A DNA stretch of 64,000 bases from Sphaerolaimus hirsutus (GCA_964036195.1 OZ038459.1:21883206-21947205), one strand, 5' to 3'. Counted from the first letter of the stretch, positions 22,819-34,170 are shown. Notes: generated by a model from the letters alone, not told the origin. A program made the numbers and translations.

Positions 22819-23501
22819 TTAAACCGAAAAACGGCGTTTCAATTTTTGGCGACATAAAGTTTCATCCAAGCGTTCAAAATGGGACTGAAGACTGTTAAAT
22901 TTAAATGGGACTACAATCATATTATGTCGCAAATATGCACCAGCAGCAAAATGTAGCATTTTCCCAGCTTCACTTTCATTCAATATACCCACCAAAATAC
23001 CGCGTTTCATGACCTTTCCAACATAAAATAAGCTAGATTGTTGGGGCTTCAAATTACCCAAATGCGCACAATCAATAGCCAATGATATCGTATTCAAATG
23101 CGTCAATGGACTCAATTCAATTATTGGACCATTTGCGGCATTCTGGAATATAACAACTTTACACTTGGGACAAAAGAAATAAAAAAGATGAAAATGTGAA
23201 ATAAAATACATCCCCATGCCACTCAAAAATACAAAATTTACCATTTGCAATTGAACTTTGATGCAAGAACCGAATGGTATAGCCTCTCCTGGTATAAGTG
23301 TAACCGAGATCAAAATGGAATGTTCAAACCAAACTCCGCGAAATTTCCATTCATAAAAATAGACACCGTCCAATGCACCATGGGGGGGATCCATTTCACC
23401 TTCGAATATTTTGACATTATAGTAAGTATAAACAAAAATATAATTTGCGAACTAAAAATACCACGAATTTCAGTTTGACGCCAGTTCATAACAATAGACA
23501 T
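22819..23501 (-). CDS. Paralogue 3 of a three-gene cluster, 173 aa
   Basis: Exons 23501-23462, 23399-23242 and 23142-22819, phases consistent, 522 nt including TAA. The middle exon aligns with the second exon of paralogues 1 and 2 (aromatic-Gly segment, then alternating hydrophobic strand), and the 'SSLFYVGKV...GILVGIL' region aligns with their C-terminal block. The phase-1 intron seen in paralogues 1 and 2 is absent here. The C-terminus is basic. No membrane segment. Function unknown. Confidence 0.78.
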
Positions 23502-23719
23502 TTTCAACTTTTTAAATAACTTGGAAGGTAAAACAACTTGTCCGTTGAAACTTGAACAGACTAAAAAACATGCATTAGGATATAAAACGCTATCTAAAAC
23601 AAACAAGACTGAGCGCTAGTTTATTACCTAAGACTTGTGGATTAAAAAGGGGTATTGGTTGGTTAGAATCAGAGCATCGGTCATGTTGCTAACTTTTGTC
23701 AAGTTAACAAAATGTTCAT
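23502..23719. other. Upstream region of paralogue 3
   Basis: No gene seen. Possible promoter of the minus-strand paralogue. Confidence 0.35.
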
Positions 23720-25050
23720 TAGGTAGATAGTAAATAGATTAGAATTCCAAGTGGAAAATGAGCGGCTGTCCCCACACCGCACCGACGCTCTCGTATTGCG
23801 ACAAGGGACCCTGAATTGCCCCCCCCCCAACAGGGAAACAATCGGCGATACGATGAGCGTCGGGTCGGTTCGGGCTACAGCGTCGCGTTTTTCTCCTTCA
23901 AAAAAAGAATTTAACTGGGATCCAAATACGTGAGGGAGCAATTCAGGGCTCCTTCGGACACGTCGTGCGATACTGACTGACGTGTCCGAAGGGGCCCTTG
24001 ATTGCCCCCCCATCAAGATATTAGGTAGATAGGTAGATAGATAGTATATAGATGACTTCAGCTATCCACTCAATTATTTAGATGTTAGCTAGGTGGTACC
24101 CACTACAACATTAGGTAGATAGTAAAAAAAATTAGAATTCCAAGTGGAAAATGAGCGGCTGTCCCCACACCGCACCGACGCTCTCGTATTGCGACAAGGG
24201 GCCCTGAATTGCCCCCCCCAACAGAGAAACAATCGGCGATACGATGAGCGTCGGGTCGGTTCGGGCTACAGCGTCGCGTTTTTCTCCTTCAAAAAAAGAA
24301 TTTAACTGGGATCCAAATACGTGAGGGAGCAATTCAGTGCTCCTTCGGACACGTCGTGCGATACTGACTGACGTGTCCGAAGGGGCACTTGATTGCCCCC
24401 CCATCAAGATATTAGGTAGATAGGTAGATAGATAGTATATAGATGACTTCAGCTATCCACTGAATTATTTAGATGTTAGCTAGGTGGTACCCACTACAAC
24501 ATTAGGTAGATAGTAAAAAAATTAGAATTCCAAGTGGAAAATGAGCGGCTGTCCCCACACCGGACCGACGCTCTCGTATTGCGACAAGGGGCCCTGAATT
24601 GCCCCCCCCAACAGGGAAACAATCGGCGATACGATGAGCGTCGGGTCGGTTCGGGCTACAGCGTCGCGTTTTTCTCCTTCAAAAAAAGAATTTAACTGGG
24701 ATCCAAATACGTGAGGGAGCAATTCAGGGCTCCTTCGGACACGTCGTGCGATACTGACTGACGTGTCGGAAGGGGCCCTTGATTGCCCCCCCATCAAGAT
24801 ATTAGGTAGATAGATAGATAGATAGTATATAGATAGACTTCAGCTATCCACTCAATTATTTAGATGTTAGCTAGGTACCCACTACAACATTAGGTAAATA
24901 GTAAATAGATTAGAATTCCAAGTGGAAAATTAGCGACTGTCCCCACACCGGACCGACGCTCTCGTATCGCGATAAGGGGCCCTGAAATGCCCCCCCACAG
25001 GGAAACAATCGGCGATAAGATGAGCGTCGGTTCGGTTTGGTCTACAGCGA
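23720..25050. repeat. 390-bp satellite, about 3.4 tandem copies
   Basis: The word 'aagtggaaaatgagcggctg' recurs at about 23750, 24142, 24533 and (diverged) 24922. Each unit has a GC-rich core with internal inverted words ('ccttcggacacgtc' opposite 'gacgtgtccgaagg', 'gggccctgaattgcccccc' opposite 'gggcccttgattgcccccc'), joined by 'aggtagatag' simple repeats. The core is thus a foldback element in tandem. The 91-105 codon ORFs on the minus strand repeat with the unit and show no sign of being genes. Confidence 0.92.
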
Positions 25051-25227
25051 TACACACATCTTAATAATTTATATTAGTATAAAAAGATTAGGTAGATTAG
25101 TATAAATATAATATGTTATGAAATCAGCTTAAACCACCTTCTGGATATCCACTACTTGAATAATACCTGAAACATTGATTCGACGGGTTTTGCAAATTCA
25201 TCTAAGCATTGACTTGAAGTCAAATAG
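25051..25227. other. AT-rich spacer, nothing recognised
   Basis: Short sequence between the satellite and the next palindrome. Confidence 0.4.
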
Positions 25228-25440
25228 ATATTGACCAAATACCAAAAATGGTAACCTTTTATAGGAATTTGACCAATGTCCATTTCTGCATGTGAAAGAA
25301 TGTGTATGAGAGCAGTGCGCCAATGTGCATCTGCATTTGAAAAGCACATGCACACAAGCATGACACACACATTCTTTCACATGCAGAAATGGAGATTGAC
25401 CAAATTCCTATAAAAGGTTACCATTTTTGGTATCCGGTCA
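25228..25440. mobile_element. Palindromic element
   Basis: 'aaaaatggtaaccttttata' (25243) pairs with 'tataaaaggttaccattttt' (25410); 'tttctgcatgtgaaagaatg' pairs with its complement near 25375. Confidence 0.85.
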
Positions 25441-25519
25441 GAAATTTAAATTCGTTTACACTTAAAACGAATGAAAAAAGAAAACGAGGTCAAAGGGAAA
25501 TGGAGTAATGTCAAACATC

Positions 25520-25965
25520 CCCGAGACATGAACCTAGGCTAGAGAGCGAAATTTTACAATATTAGAGTTCAATTCGAGTATACAAGCGAATAAACACCAT
25601 ATCACTTTCTAGCCTATGTGGAATGCATTAACCAAGTAGCTATATTGCATATTGAGGGTTGCATTAAGCAAGTTCCTATCAATTTATCTAGAGTGGCGAA
25701 ACCCGCGAAAATCATGTTTCGCTCAACCTAGGCTGGAGATAGAAAATGATCCCAATTGAGCCCTTTCACCGTGGCAGCGGTGAAAAAGCAACCAAAATTG
25801 GGCGCGGCACGGTATACAACCACTCGCTGCGCCCATATGGATCCAACCAAATTGGACAAAATCTCGGCAGCCCGCCAGAAAGGCAGGCTGGATCAAATAG
25901 GTAAAATTTCGCTCTCTAGCCTAGGTTGAGCGAAACATGATTTTCACGGGTTCGCAACTGAACTG
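25520..25965. mobile_element. Foldback element with TAGCCTAGG ends
   Basis: 'aacctaggctagagagcgaa' at 25531 pairs with 'tcgctctctagcctaggttg' at 25910. A second inner pair involves 'aaaatcatgtttcgctcaac' and 'gcgaaacatgattttcacgg'. Confidence 0.75.
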
Positions 25966-26111
25966 GACATTGTATAGCCTAATGTGTGTCAAACGTCACG
26001 CAAAAGTGTCAAAATATTATGGAATATTGACATTATTAAATTTTACAATTTTTAAGAAATTGATTTTATGTTATCTGTATACCATATTCCCCCTTTTTGA
26101 ATGTATTTGTT

Positions 26112-26390
26112 CTCGGGAGTGTGGATTATTTTTTGTCATGATCTGTGCATGACATAGAGTAGTTTATAGTCAGCCAAGAAACGTCTGGCGCAAAGTTTAG
26201 ATGTGTGAAATATTACACCCAACCGCACTGAAGGTCGTTGAGCGGAAAGCGAAACGACCTTCAGTAAAATGCGGTGGGGTGTAATATTTCACACATCTAA
26301 ACTTTGCGCCAGACGTTTCTTGGCTGACTATAAACTACTCTATGTCATGCACAGATCATGACAAAAAATAATCCCCACTCCCACTACTGT
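26112..26390. repeat. Near-perfect 280-bp palindrome
   Basis: Both arms are about 125 nt and almost identical ('tttgtcatgatctgtgcatg', 'gtcagccaagaaacgtctgg', 'ttagatgtgtgaaatattac'), with a loop of under 20 nt around 'gagcggaaagcg'. High arm identity implies recent formation or gene conversion between arms. Confidence 0.92.
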
Positions 26391-27330
26391 AGTGATGTTA
26401 AAGGCACCGGGAAAAATGGCACCGCACCGCACCGGCACCTTTGCCAACGCATGAAAAGGGCACCTGGCACCCTGGGGCACCGGCCAGAAAATGGCACCGC
26501 ACCGCACCGGCACCGGTGCCTTTTGGAAAAAATGGCACCGGCACCGAAGGGCACCGGCGGGTTGCCGGTGCTAGCACCGAAAGGCACCGCACCGGGCTAG
26601 AATTTCTGAAGTAAATATCAGGCAGTTTCTCGGTGGCCACACCTTCGGAAGTGCATATTTCCATGAATTTTCAACCAATTTTAATGGTTGAGCACTTCAA
26701 ATGATCAGAATGATGTGGCAATCACTTTTATGAAGCAATTTCAATGATTACAAATGAAAGATAAAATATTTAATTCACTGCAATGTCCATAGCCACTTTT
26801 GTCTACTGATCGGAGTCGTTGCTGTACAGAGAATGGAACTATCTCTGTCATAAACTGACAACAAATTTTGAACAAACAAGTAAGATAAATATAAAATATA
26901 AAAATGATTTAAAATTCGACAAAATTTTAGATTCGCTCATCAGATCACGTATCGGGTTAAATGGATTTCACAGTAGGTATATTTATTTGATGGGAGGTTT
27001 ACAAAATAGGCAAAAACGGTTGGGTAAATATATCGCTGTTTTTTGAAATATGAATAAGCACATACTATGGACAAAATTGCACAGCACATGAAGCCGTGGC
27101 CAGTGCCTTTCCCGGTGCCTTTTACTTTGGCCCTGGTGCTAGCACCTTTGGCACCAGCAAAAAAATGGCACCGCACCGCACCGGCACCGGTGCTATTCTG
27201 AAAAAAATGGCACCGGCACCGGCATGGCACCCCTGAAGATTGCAATGGCACCGCACCAGCACCGGTGCTGGTGCCCTTCGGTGCCCAGCACCGGGGAACC
27301 GGTGCCCCGGTGCCTTTACATCACTATCCC
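26390..27330. mobile_element. Foldback element with GGCACC-repeat arms
   Basis: The left end 'tagtgatgttaaaggcaccg' (about 26391) pairs with the right end 'cggtgcctttacatcacta'. The arms are degenerate (GCACCG)n-type repeats of about 210 and 240 nt around a unique AT-rich centre (26600-27060). Confidence 0.85.
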
Positions 27331-28140
27331 TGAGTTCAGTCAACGTAAACTAAATTTTTTTACTTTTACTCATGAGTAAACGTGAGTAAACGTACTTCTC
27401 CTCTCAGAAAACGTAAACGTGAGTACTTTTGCGAAATGTTGTCAAAATTTTCACTCAGAATAACTCATTTTCATAACTATCTGCCTATTTTTCGCAATTT
27501 TTGACCATATATTTGTTTCTACCGTATTTCCTCGAAATACCCCCCCCCCCCCTCTCGAGACCACTATGAAACAATCACCCCCCCCCCCCTTCGAAATACC
27601 CCCCCCCCCCAGATTGAGTGTAAAGAGAACGTACATGACAAATACGGCAGTTTGTGTTCTGCGTAGTGCAGAACACACGTTAAAACAATGTTGGAATCAC
27701 GTTAGAACAGTGTTTATACCATCTACGTACTAATGTTAGTATACAGGAGTCTATACATGTCAGTTATTGATGCATTTTTCTACCCCAGCGCACATCACAG
27801 ACCACGATTTTGTACTAGGATTTCAAACAATTTCCTCTGAAATAATAACCCCCCCCCCTCTCGGGAGCACTATGAAACAATCACCCCCCGGGGGGCATTT
27901 CGAGGAAATACGGTATACACATTTTTGACCAGTTTCCCATATCTTTAGCATATTTTCACCCACCTTTAAAAATCCATATAAAAGACGTTTGAAATACGTT
28001 TTCTGTACTCGAGTACTTTCAAAAATATACGTAAATGCGAGTACAGGAACTGTTTTCGGAGGAAACGTAAACGTATTTACTCTGTACTCGAGTATACGTA
28101 TTTATCGAGTAAAAGTAAATACGTTTTAACAACTGTGTGC
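27331..28140. mobile_element. Foldback element with nested C-rich foldback element
   Basis: The outer arms carry degenerate 'gagtaaacgtaaa' words at 27345-27440 and inverse words at 28010-28130. Nested at about 27520-27915 is a copy of the 'accgtatttcctcgaaatac' family with long poly-C arms. The words 'gtacatgacaaatac' and 'agtttgtgttctgcgtagtg' are shared with the copy at 34350-34790. Confidence 0.85.
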
Positions 28141-28883
28141 CACTGTGACTCCGATATGAAACTTACCGTATTTCCTCGAATAACCCCCCGGGGGTGATTG
28201 TTTCATGGTGCAAATTTTGCTTCAGGGGGGTTCTGGGTTTTTTGGGGAGGTTCTTTCTAGGGTGCAAACGGGACCAGTTTTCGGGACCGGGACCAGAAAG
28301 TTTACAATGTCGGGACCGGGACCGGGCCCAGGACTGGGTGGTCGGTACCGGGACCGGGACCAGGAATTTCACTTCTCACTTTGCGGAACTGGCACCATGT
28401 GGCGCCAAAGGAGCCATGGCGCTTATCAGAATAAAAATACCGGGAGATCGCCGATAAACGATACAAACGTTAAGACCGTGGGAGATAGCGGGTGTCAGAA
28501 ATTTATGTGGTTGCAATTTTTTTGGCGCAGAGCCAGGTAAAATAAAAAAGCCAGATGCTTTTGCTGGGGGCAGTTCCGCACCTGTAAAGTGTCAAGTAAA
28601 GTGTCAAAAGCCACACAACAATTTGTATGGCATTTTCCGTAACAGTTGATAATTGAGGCTTTTGGTTCCGTAACTCCGTAACCGTAGCGTAACCGGTTCC
28701 GTAACCGTAGCGCGTTATCGACAAAACATAAGTAATTTTGAATGCATACTTTGTGGTCCGCCGAGTATAACAATAATTAAACCTTGCAATTCTATTCATC
28801 AGATCGAAAAAGTAGTAATTTTGTGGGTAACATAGCACGCGGGTTTAATTGTGTTTACAGTAAATGGTAATTTGCAGTGTCCC
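28141..28883. repeat. Mixed simple-repeat remnants
   Basis: 28166-28200 is one end of the C-rich foldback family. 28255-28370 is a (GGGACC)n block starting 'gggtgcaaacgggaccag', related to 41535-42378. 28575-28625 carries 'cacctgtaaagtgtcaag' words resembling the introner family interior. 28660-28715 repeats 'ccgtaaccgtagcg'. No gene is supported; the overlapping ORFs are products of the repeats. Confidence 0.65.
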
Positions 28884-29586
28884 AACTAGGGTTGGAAAAA
28901 AAACGTTTTTTTTTAACTCGATGTTTTTTTTATAAAAAAAACGTTTTTTTAAAAAAAACAACGTTTTAAAAAAAAAAACGTTTTTTTTAAAAGCTCCCAG
29001 ATATGACCTTGTGTCAACATATATAGGTATATCAGACAGTGGCAATACTCTGTGATGTTATATATGACCATATAATGGCTGTGGAGCCATGGGATACCAT
29101 TATAAGTGGTGATTTGTGTCAAAAATATCCATTTTTTGTCAACATATCGTTCGTATATCGCCTTATAGTCGAATGTTCGTGACTTCAGGTGAAGTTTGGC
29201 ACGGAATAGTGATCAAACAAGGTTATAAAAGGAGGTTGTTACTTTGGGAGTGAAGTTACACACTGTTGAGGTACATGGAAGCACATTACCTCAATAGTAT
29301 ATAGTACAGCAACATATGACGGCTTATTAACCCATGGTAGCACATAGAAATGGATATTTTGATACTAAAAATGCCACAAAACCAATGAAAACAACCACCA
29401 ATGTCAATTTGTGTGTGAAATTGCGTGCTTGCGCGCAAAAATTTTGCAAAATACCTAGTGCTTAGTACTAAAAATTTTGGTCGATGTTTTTTTTTTAAAA
29501 AAAACATTTCAGACGTCATGTTTAAAAAAAAAAAAAACGTTTAAAAAAAATAAACGTTTAAAAAAACATCGGCCAACCCTAGTCCC
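28884..29586. mobile_element. Foldback element with poly-A/T arms
   Basis: 'ctagggttgg' (28886) and 'ccaaccctag' (29573) are terminal. The arms are runs of A and T with embedded 'aacgttt' words; the centre, 29040-29480, is unique sequence. Confidence 0.85.
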
Positions 29587-30341
29587 AACATCAATACAGG
29601 ATATTAAATTTTAAAAATCTCGTTTCCGCGTTGCCATCAACAGAGATAATAAATATATAAAAATGTGCATTCACCGGTGTGTTGTGAGATAAATAAGCGA
29701 TAATTTTTTTTGCATACGAAATGTTCCCGCTTTTGAAAACTTGAAAATCGTTTTTGGCTTCCTGAAACCCCCCCCCTTTATTCCTCTTGATAAAATGTCT
29801 CGGACAACTTCAATCAGAGAACAGAGGCAGTCCAGCATACTGTTACATGCCTTGTAAAATGTCAAATGACATGCAAAGTGTCAAAAGTTATGTAAAATAC
29901 TTGGAAAATGTCAAATGTCATGCAAAGTGTCAAATCATGCAAAATATAAGTATACGATAAGTGGCAATTACTTCCAATTGCCAATTTACCTGTCACTAGG
30001 TTTACAAGCTCTAGTCCTTTTATTTATCGCTTGTCACTATACTCATCACTAATTACTTATCTTTTGATTCGTTTAATTACAGTATTGACCATACCTAGGC
30101 TTATCATAAAATCACATGTCATTTCAATTTGTTAGTTAACTATAAACACGCAAAAACCCCAAACTCCCTTAACGTGCTCAGTGGACATCTATACCCCCTG
30201 GACATCCAGCGCACACACACAGTGTGCTGGAGCACTTACTGGGTTGTCGTAATGATCTTGAATTGAATTTGGTAATGATCTAAATTTCGAACACATTTTC
30301 ATTGATTATTCTTTTTTACACGCACAGAACTGACTTCAACT
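29587..30341. other. Intergenic region upstream of the receptor gene
   Basis: 29845-29945 has direct repeats of 'aaaatgtcaaatg.catgcaaagtgtcaaa' words like the interior of the introner-like elements, but no recognisable ends. Just before the receptor ATG there is a strong splice-acceptor-like tract, 'cttttttacacgcacag' (30311-30327). Confidence 0.5.
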
Positions 30342-33300
30342 ATGTGCAACACCAGTCTACATCTAGAATTAAATACAGCACAAATCATTGAGCTATACTC
30401 ATCATTGACATTGGCATTGTTTGGAATATTGACGAATGTGGCACTTTTTACAGTTTCATACATGACCCAACTATTGGACCCATGTGTGAGGTGGCAATTT
30501 CTCAACTTGGCTGTGACACTGTTTATATGGCTGGGCAATATGGTAGCTGTGAAAGGACATACAATTTGGTTCATGTATAGGGTGTCCAGAAAATTGTGGC
30601 CTTATTGGCTGCTCAAATGTCATCAAACGAAACACATTCTTTGTTGATTTTTAGGAATTCGTGATGATTAGGATAATTATTTAGGACCTTTTGATACTGA
30701 TCTAAATTTTTCCAAAATTTCTGATCCTGACTTTTTGTATTAAATAATATGAAATGTGCTTTATGTCTAATATTCCCAACAAGACATTTGATGGCATTTG
30801 TGTCAAAATAAAAAACAACATTCAGACAGCATTATCAACATTGTTCAAAATCAACATTTGGTATTCAATATGAAGTGACACACATCATTTGGATAACATA
30901 TATGTGGTTCCAATGATTCAGGTCCATCGTTTTGGTCCCACAATACACAAATGAATGTTTTGTCTTTTACCTAATGCCAGCACAAAAAAGTATATCATTG
31001 TTCCATCATCACTAAATATTTAGTGGTTAGTTTTTTCTGTGCTTACAGCAGGGACAAAATGAACAATATGGTTCAGGCATTGCACGCAAGTAAAAACAGT
31101 GTACATCATGCTACACATGTTCTTATCTTTTTTGCTGAAATCAAAATAATCCCAAACAATTTTTAACAGTTTTGTGAAATTTTGAAAACAATGATGTCAT
31201 AGTAGTTGAAAATGTGCACCGCATTTTCCTGGACACCTGGTATATTCTGAAAGATCAATGCCAACTGATGGTAAGTAAATAAATATCCTAGAGTGTGAAA
31301 CAGGTGGTGAGGGAAAATGAAACACAGGACGGAAACACAGGGGAGCACATCTCATTTGCCCTCAACGCATCTATGCATGTGGTGGTGCAGCAGCCAATGG
31401 CATAATCAGAGATTTTGGCTATGCTGTACCCCAATTGAAGATTTTAAGTCCTGCAAAATTTTGGCAGTTATTTTCCAACTCTTGTTCAGAAGTTTGACTG
31501 GTGTTTCCATTTGAAATTCCAGCCAGTTTTTCAAACAATTGTGTGAAATAAATACTAACATGTGTTTGCATGAAATTCCAACCAGTGTATGAAAAACATG
31601 AATGAAATTGAAAATGCAGACACTAATCCGAATTTCCAGATATAAGACAATTAAGAATTTCAAGAAATAGATTTTTGTACATACATGGGATGTTTCATTT
31701 GTGCCACTGTTATTGTCTTGGCACAGTGCCATCCCCTTTCATTGTGCTGCCACACAAACGCACAGGATGCATAGATGTGCTGAGAGCATATTTACATGTG
31801 CTGGGACTAAATATGTGCAGAGAGTGTGGATGCACTGAGGGACACCACCAACAAGAACAGTGAAAAAGACACACTTAACATTTGAAAATTTAAAAAAATC
31901 AGGTGACAAGAACATATTTATGAAAATACAGATGGAAAGACAAACATGCAGCATCATTTTATGGCCTCAAGCATCTCAGTACTGTACAATGGTGTTCATC
32001 TACACAATTTTGGCATTACGCCAAATTTGGATTACTGCAAAACTGTCAAAAGATATGGGGACAGGCAAAACTTTGAAACCTATTCTAAATGAGGATGATA
32101 CAAGTCGTGTCAGCAAAGTTTTCATGATAGGTGGGTGAGAAAGTTGTTTTTATCTTTAGACTGTAAACATATTAAGAGTATTGCAACCATGCACACAAGT
32201 ATGTACACTATTATAATTTGGGAAACTCATAAATTGTTTTGAGCACATTTGAGTTGACAAGAATCAAAGTTTTTCTGTTGACAATCAACAGTAGTTGACA
32301 AACTTCTCATTCTGGTAAACTAAAATGTGTTCAAAACAAATTTCAGTGGTGTACTCATGTGCGCTGCGCCATTCAACTACAACTTCGCAGTTTTGCCGTG
32401 GCTCCTTGGATGGCTTCTAGTTGGACAGCGCGTGATTGTCTATCAATTCATAGAGCCCTACGCATCTCTCGCACAGGTGCCACTCCCAGACCCTGTAGAA
32501 AGCCCTGTAAAATGTCAAATGTCATGCAAAGTGTCAAAAGTCACGGAAAATGCCTTGCAAAATGACAACCGAGTCGCCATTTTGCAGGGCATTTTCCATG
32601 ACGTTTGAAATTTTACAGGGCTTTTTACAGGGTCTAGGAGTGCCCCCAGGACATCCTACCACTGTGCATCCTCGACGAAGTTATCGGAGTAACATTTCTC
32701 GATCAATTTCTGCAAGTTACGCTAATTTTTCTGGCACTTTTCTGTCTAATTGTCAATGTGGTGACCCTAAAAATGAGCAAAGCATTTTGGAATGATTTTG
32801 GGAGGCAGCCGCAGCCGCTACTGGTGCCACTCCCAGACCCTGTAAAATGTCAAATGTCGTGCAAAGTGCCAAAAGGCATGGAGAATGCCCTGCACAATGG
32901 CGACTCGGTTTCCATTTTGCGGGGCATTTTCCATGACTTTTGACACTTTGTATGACATTTGATGTTTTACAGAGCTTTTACAGGGTCTGGGAGTGCCCCC
33001 AGGTGAGGCTTAGAATTAAAAGGAGTATACTCAATACAAGGTGAGTATTTATATATACTGAAGATGCACATTTGTCTGTAAAGAGGCAAATTTCTGAACC
33101 AAGAACACAACCTAATATTTATGAAGTAGTGTAAGAAAAGTTTCAAATGTTAACCAGAATTAAAATTCAAGTAAAAATTGATTTGCCTCGGATGTCTAGG
33201 GCATACAAATGTGCACATTGAATGCACAAAAGTCCAGAAATTGCTGTTGTCTAGGAGTCATTGATGTCAGCACCACAGCTGCAGTGTTTCATTGAAATAC

Positions 33301-33733
33301 CAGTGTTTTTCAAAAATACAGCCAAAACAAATTTGATTGAAAAATATCAACCAAAAAATCATTGCATTTCACACGCAGAGCCATGCTCAAATTCATAGCA
33401 TTCCACGGATGCATGTCATTTGTGACGGTCACACTATACAGCGTATGGCAATTTTTGGGACATGAAATGTGGCAAGTCACAGCTTGGATATCAATGGCGG
33501 TATACACTTTCGCACTTTTCAGTCCCTGTTTTGGCCCAATTTTATTGATACAATCACAAGATGCGCTCCATAATACGTATATACATTTGAAATGGAAAAT
33601 GATGTTTTGGAACAATGCCAATTTAGACAAAAATAACCCAAATGGACGTGGCGCTGATCGGATGTCGAGAATTGTGAATTCGGCGCGCGGAGAAAACGCT
33701 CAGAAGACATATTTTGTGTTGTACAAATTTTGA
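30342..33733 (+). CDS. Seven-transmembrane receptor, rhodopsin-GPCR-like, 379 aa
   Basis: Exons 30342-30581, 31932-32134, 32347-32476, 32650-32823, 33003-33040 and 33379-33733 total 1140 nt including TGA with consistent phases. The N-terminus is short and extracellular with an N-x-S site. TM1 contains 'GILTNVALF' (G-x-x-x-N pattern) and TM2 'LNLAVTLFIW', very like the LNLAVAD motif of rhodopsin-class receptors. TM3 and TM4 are in exons 2-3, TM5 in exon 4. Exon 5 (12 codons) is a basic third intracellular loop. TM6 and TM7 are in exon 6, where TM7 ends 'SPCFGPILLI' in the place of NPxxY, followed by a basic tail of about 60 residues. The DRY motif is not clear. Ligand unknown; a divergent, probably lineage-specific receptor at the plasma membrane. 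Introns 3 and 4 (32477-32649 and 32824-33002) are exactly two inverted-repeat elements. Confidence 0.83.
32477..32649 (+). mobile_element. Introner-like element 1 = complete intron 3 of the receptor
   Basis: A 173-nt foldback element: the left end 'gtgccactcccagaccctgt' and the right end 'acagggtctaggagtgcccc' followed by cag are inverted copies. The interior has 'aaatgtcaaatgtcatgc' words and an inner palindrome around 'cattttgcagggcattttcc'. Its first bases are the GT donor and its last the AG acceptor. The exons join ...GCA CAG|GAC ATC... in phase 0. CAG precedes it and also forms its last three bases, compatible with a 3-bp target duplication that supplies the acceptor. Confidence 0.85.
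32824..33002 (+). mobile_element. Introner-like element 2 = complete intron 4 of the receptor
   Basis: A 179-nt second copy of the same element in the same orientation, starting 'gtgccactcccagaccctgt' and ending 'gggagtgcccccag'. The exons join ...CTA CTG|GTG AGG... in phase 0. Interior words match copy 1 with substitutions and small indels, so the two are separate, older insertions rather than one recent duplication. The flank is CTG on the left and CAG on the right. Confidence 0.85.
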
Positions 33734-33827
33734 TGGACCACATTTTCAAAATTCATATTTTCGTTGTTGTTGTCTTTGGATTTTTTTCAGTATACTAGGC
33801 ATTGTATACTTAGTATCTTCAAATTTT

Positions 33828-34170
33828 GGCAAGGAAGTATCCCGGGGAGGGGGGGGGGCTGCAGCCCGTTCCCCGGGTGAGACGAGACAAATCGACGAAC
33901 ATGCAAATTTCAGTATGAATTTATCATTTCTCCACCAAACATCAGGTAATCTCACCAGATCGGCTCCTGTAAACCAAGATTATTGAAAAGCAGCAAATGG
34001 TGAGCTTTTCGCTGTATATTTACACACATATACAGCGGTTCTGGGAGCTAGCGTCAACGCAAATGGCGCCAGCGGGGGGGGGCTAACCCCCCCCCCCCCC
34101 GTTCGCGGGGCTCCGTAAACAAGCAGCCCCCTCCGCTCAAAAATCCTGGATACGTCCATGAAATTGCGCC
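33828..34170. mobile_element. GC-rich foldback element
   Basis: The left end has 'aagtatcccggggagggg' and 'gcagcccgttccccgggtga'; the right end has 'aaaaatcctggatacgtcc', with G and C runs between. It shares ends and 'tgcagcc' G-runs with the larger copy at 39848-40305. Confidence 0.75.

Noticed and set aside
23699-24797. Three similar minus-strand ORFs of about 91-105 codons
   Set aside because: They are frames through the 390-bp satellite, contain proline/arginine-rich translation of GC repeats and have no splice or start support.
23720-25050. CRISPR-like array
   Set aside because: Unit length of 390 bp, no short repeats with unique spacers, and a eukaryotic context.
26358-27343. ORFs rich in Gly-Ala-Pro-Val on both strands
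   Set aside because: Translation of GGCACC repeats in element arms.
31317-31863. Extra receptor exons between TM2 and TM3
   Set aside because: Some open frames with hydrophobic stretches exist, but joining 30581 to 31932 gives the correct phase and a normal TM2-TM3 spacing without them.
33001-33008. CAG|GTGAGG as a recursive (zero-length exon) splice site after introner copy 2
   Set aside because: Treating GTG AGG... as a 38-nt exon (33003-33040) gives a matching phase into the next exon and a sensible third intracellular loop, so an ordinary small exon explains it better.
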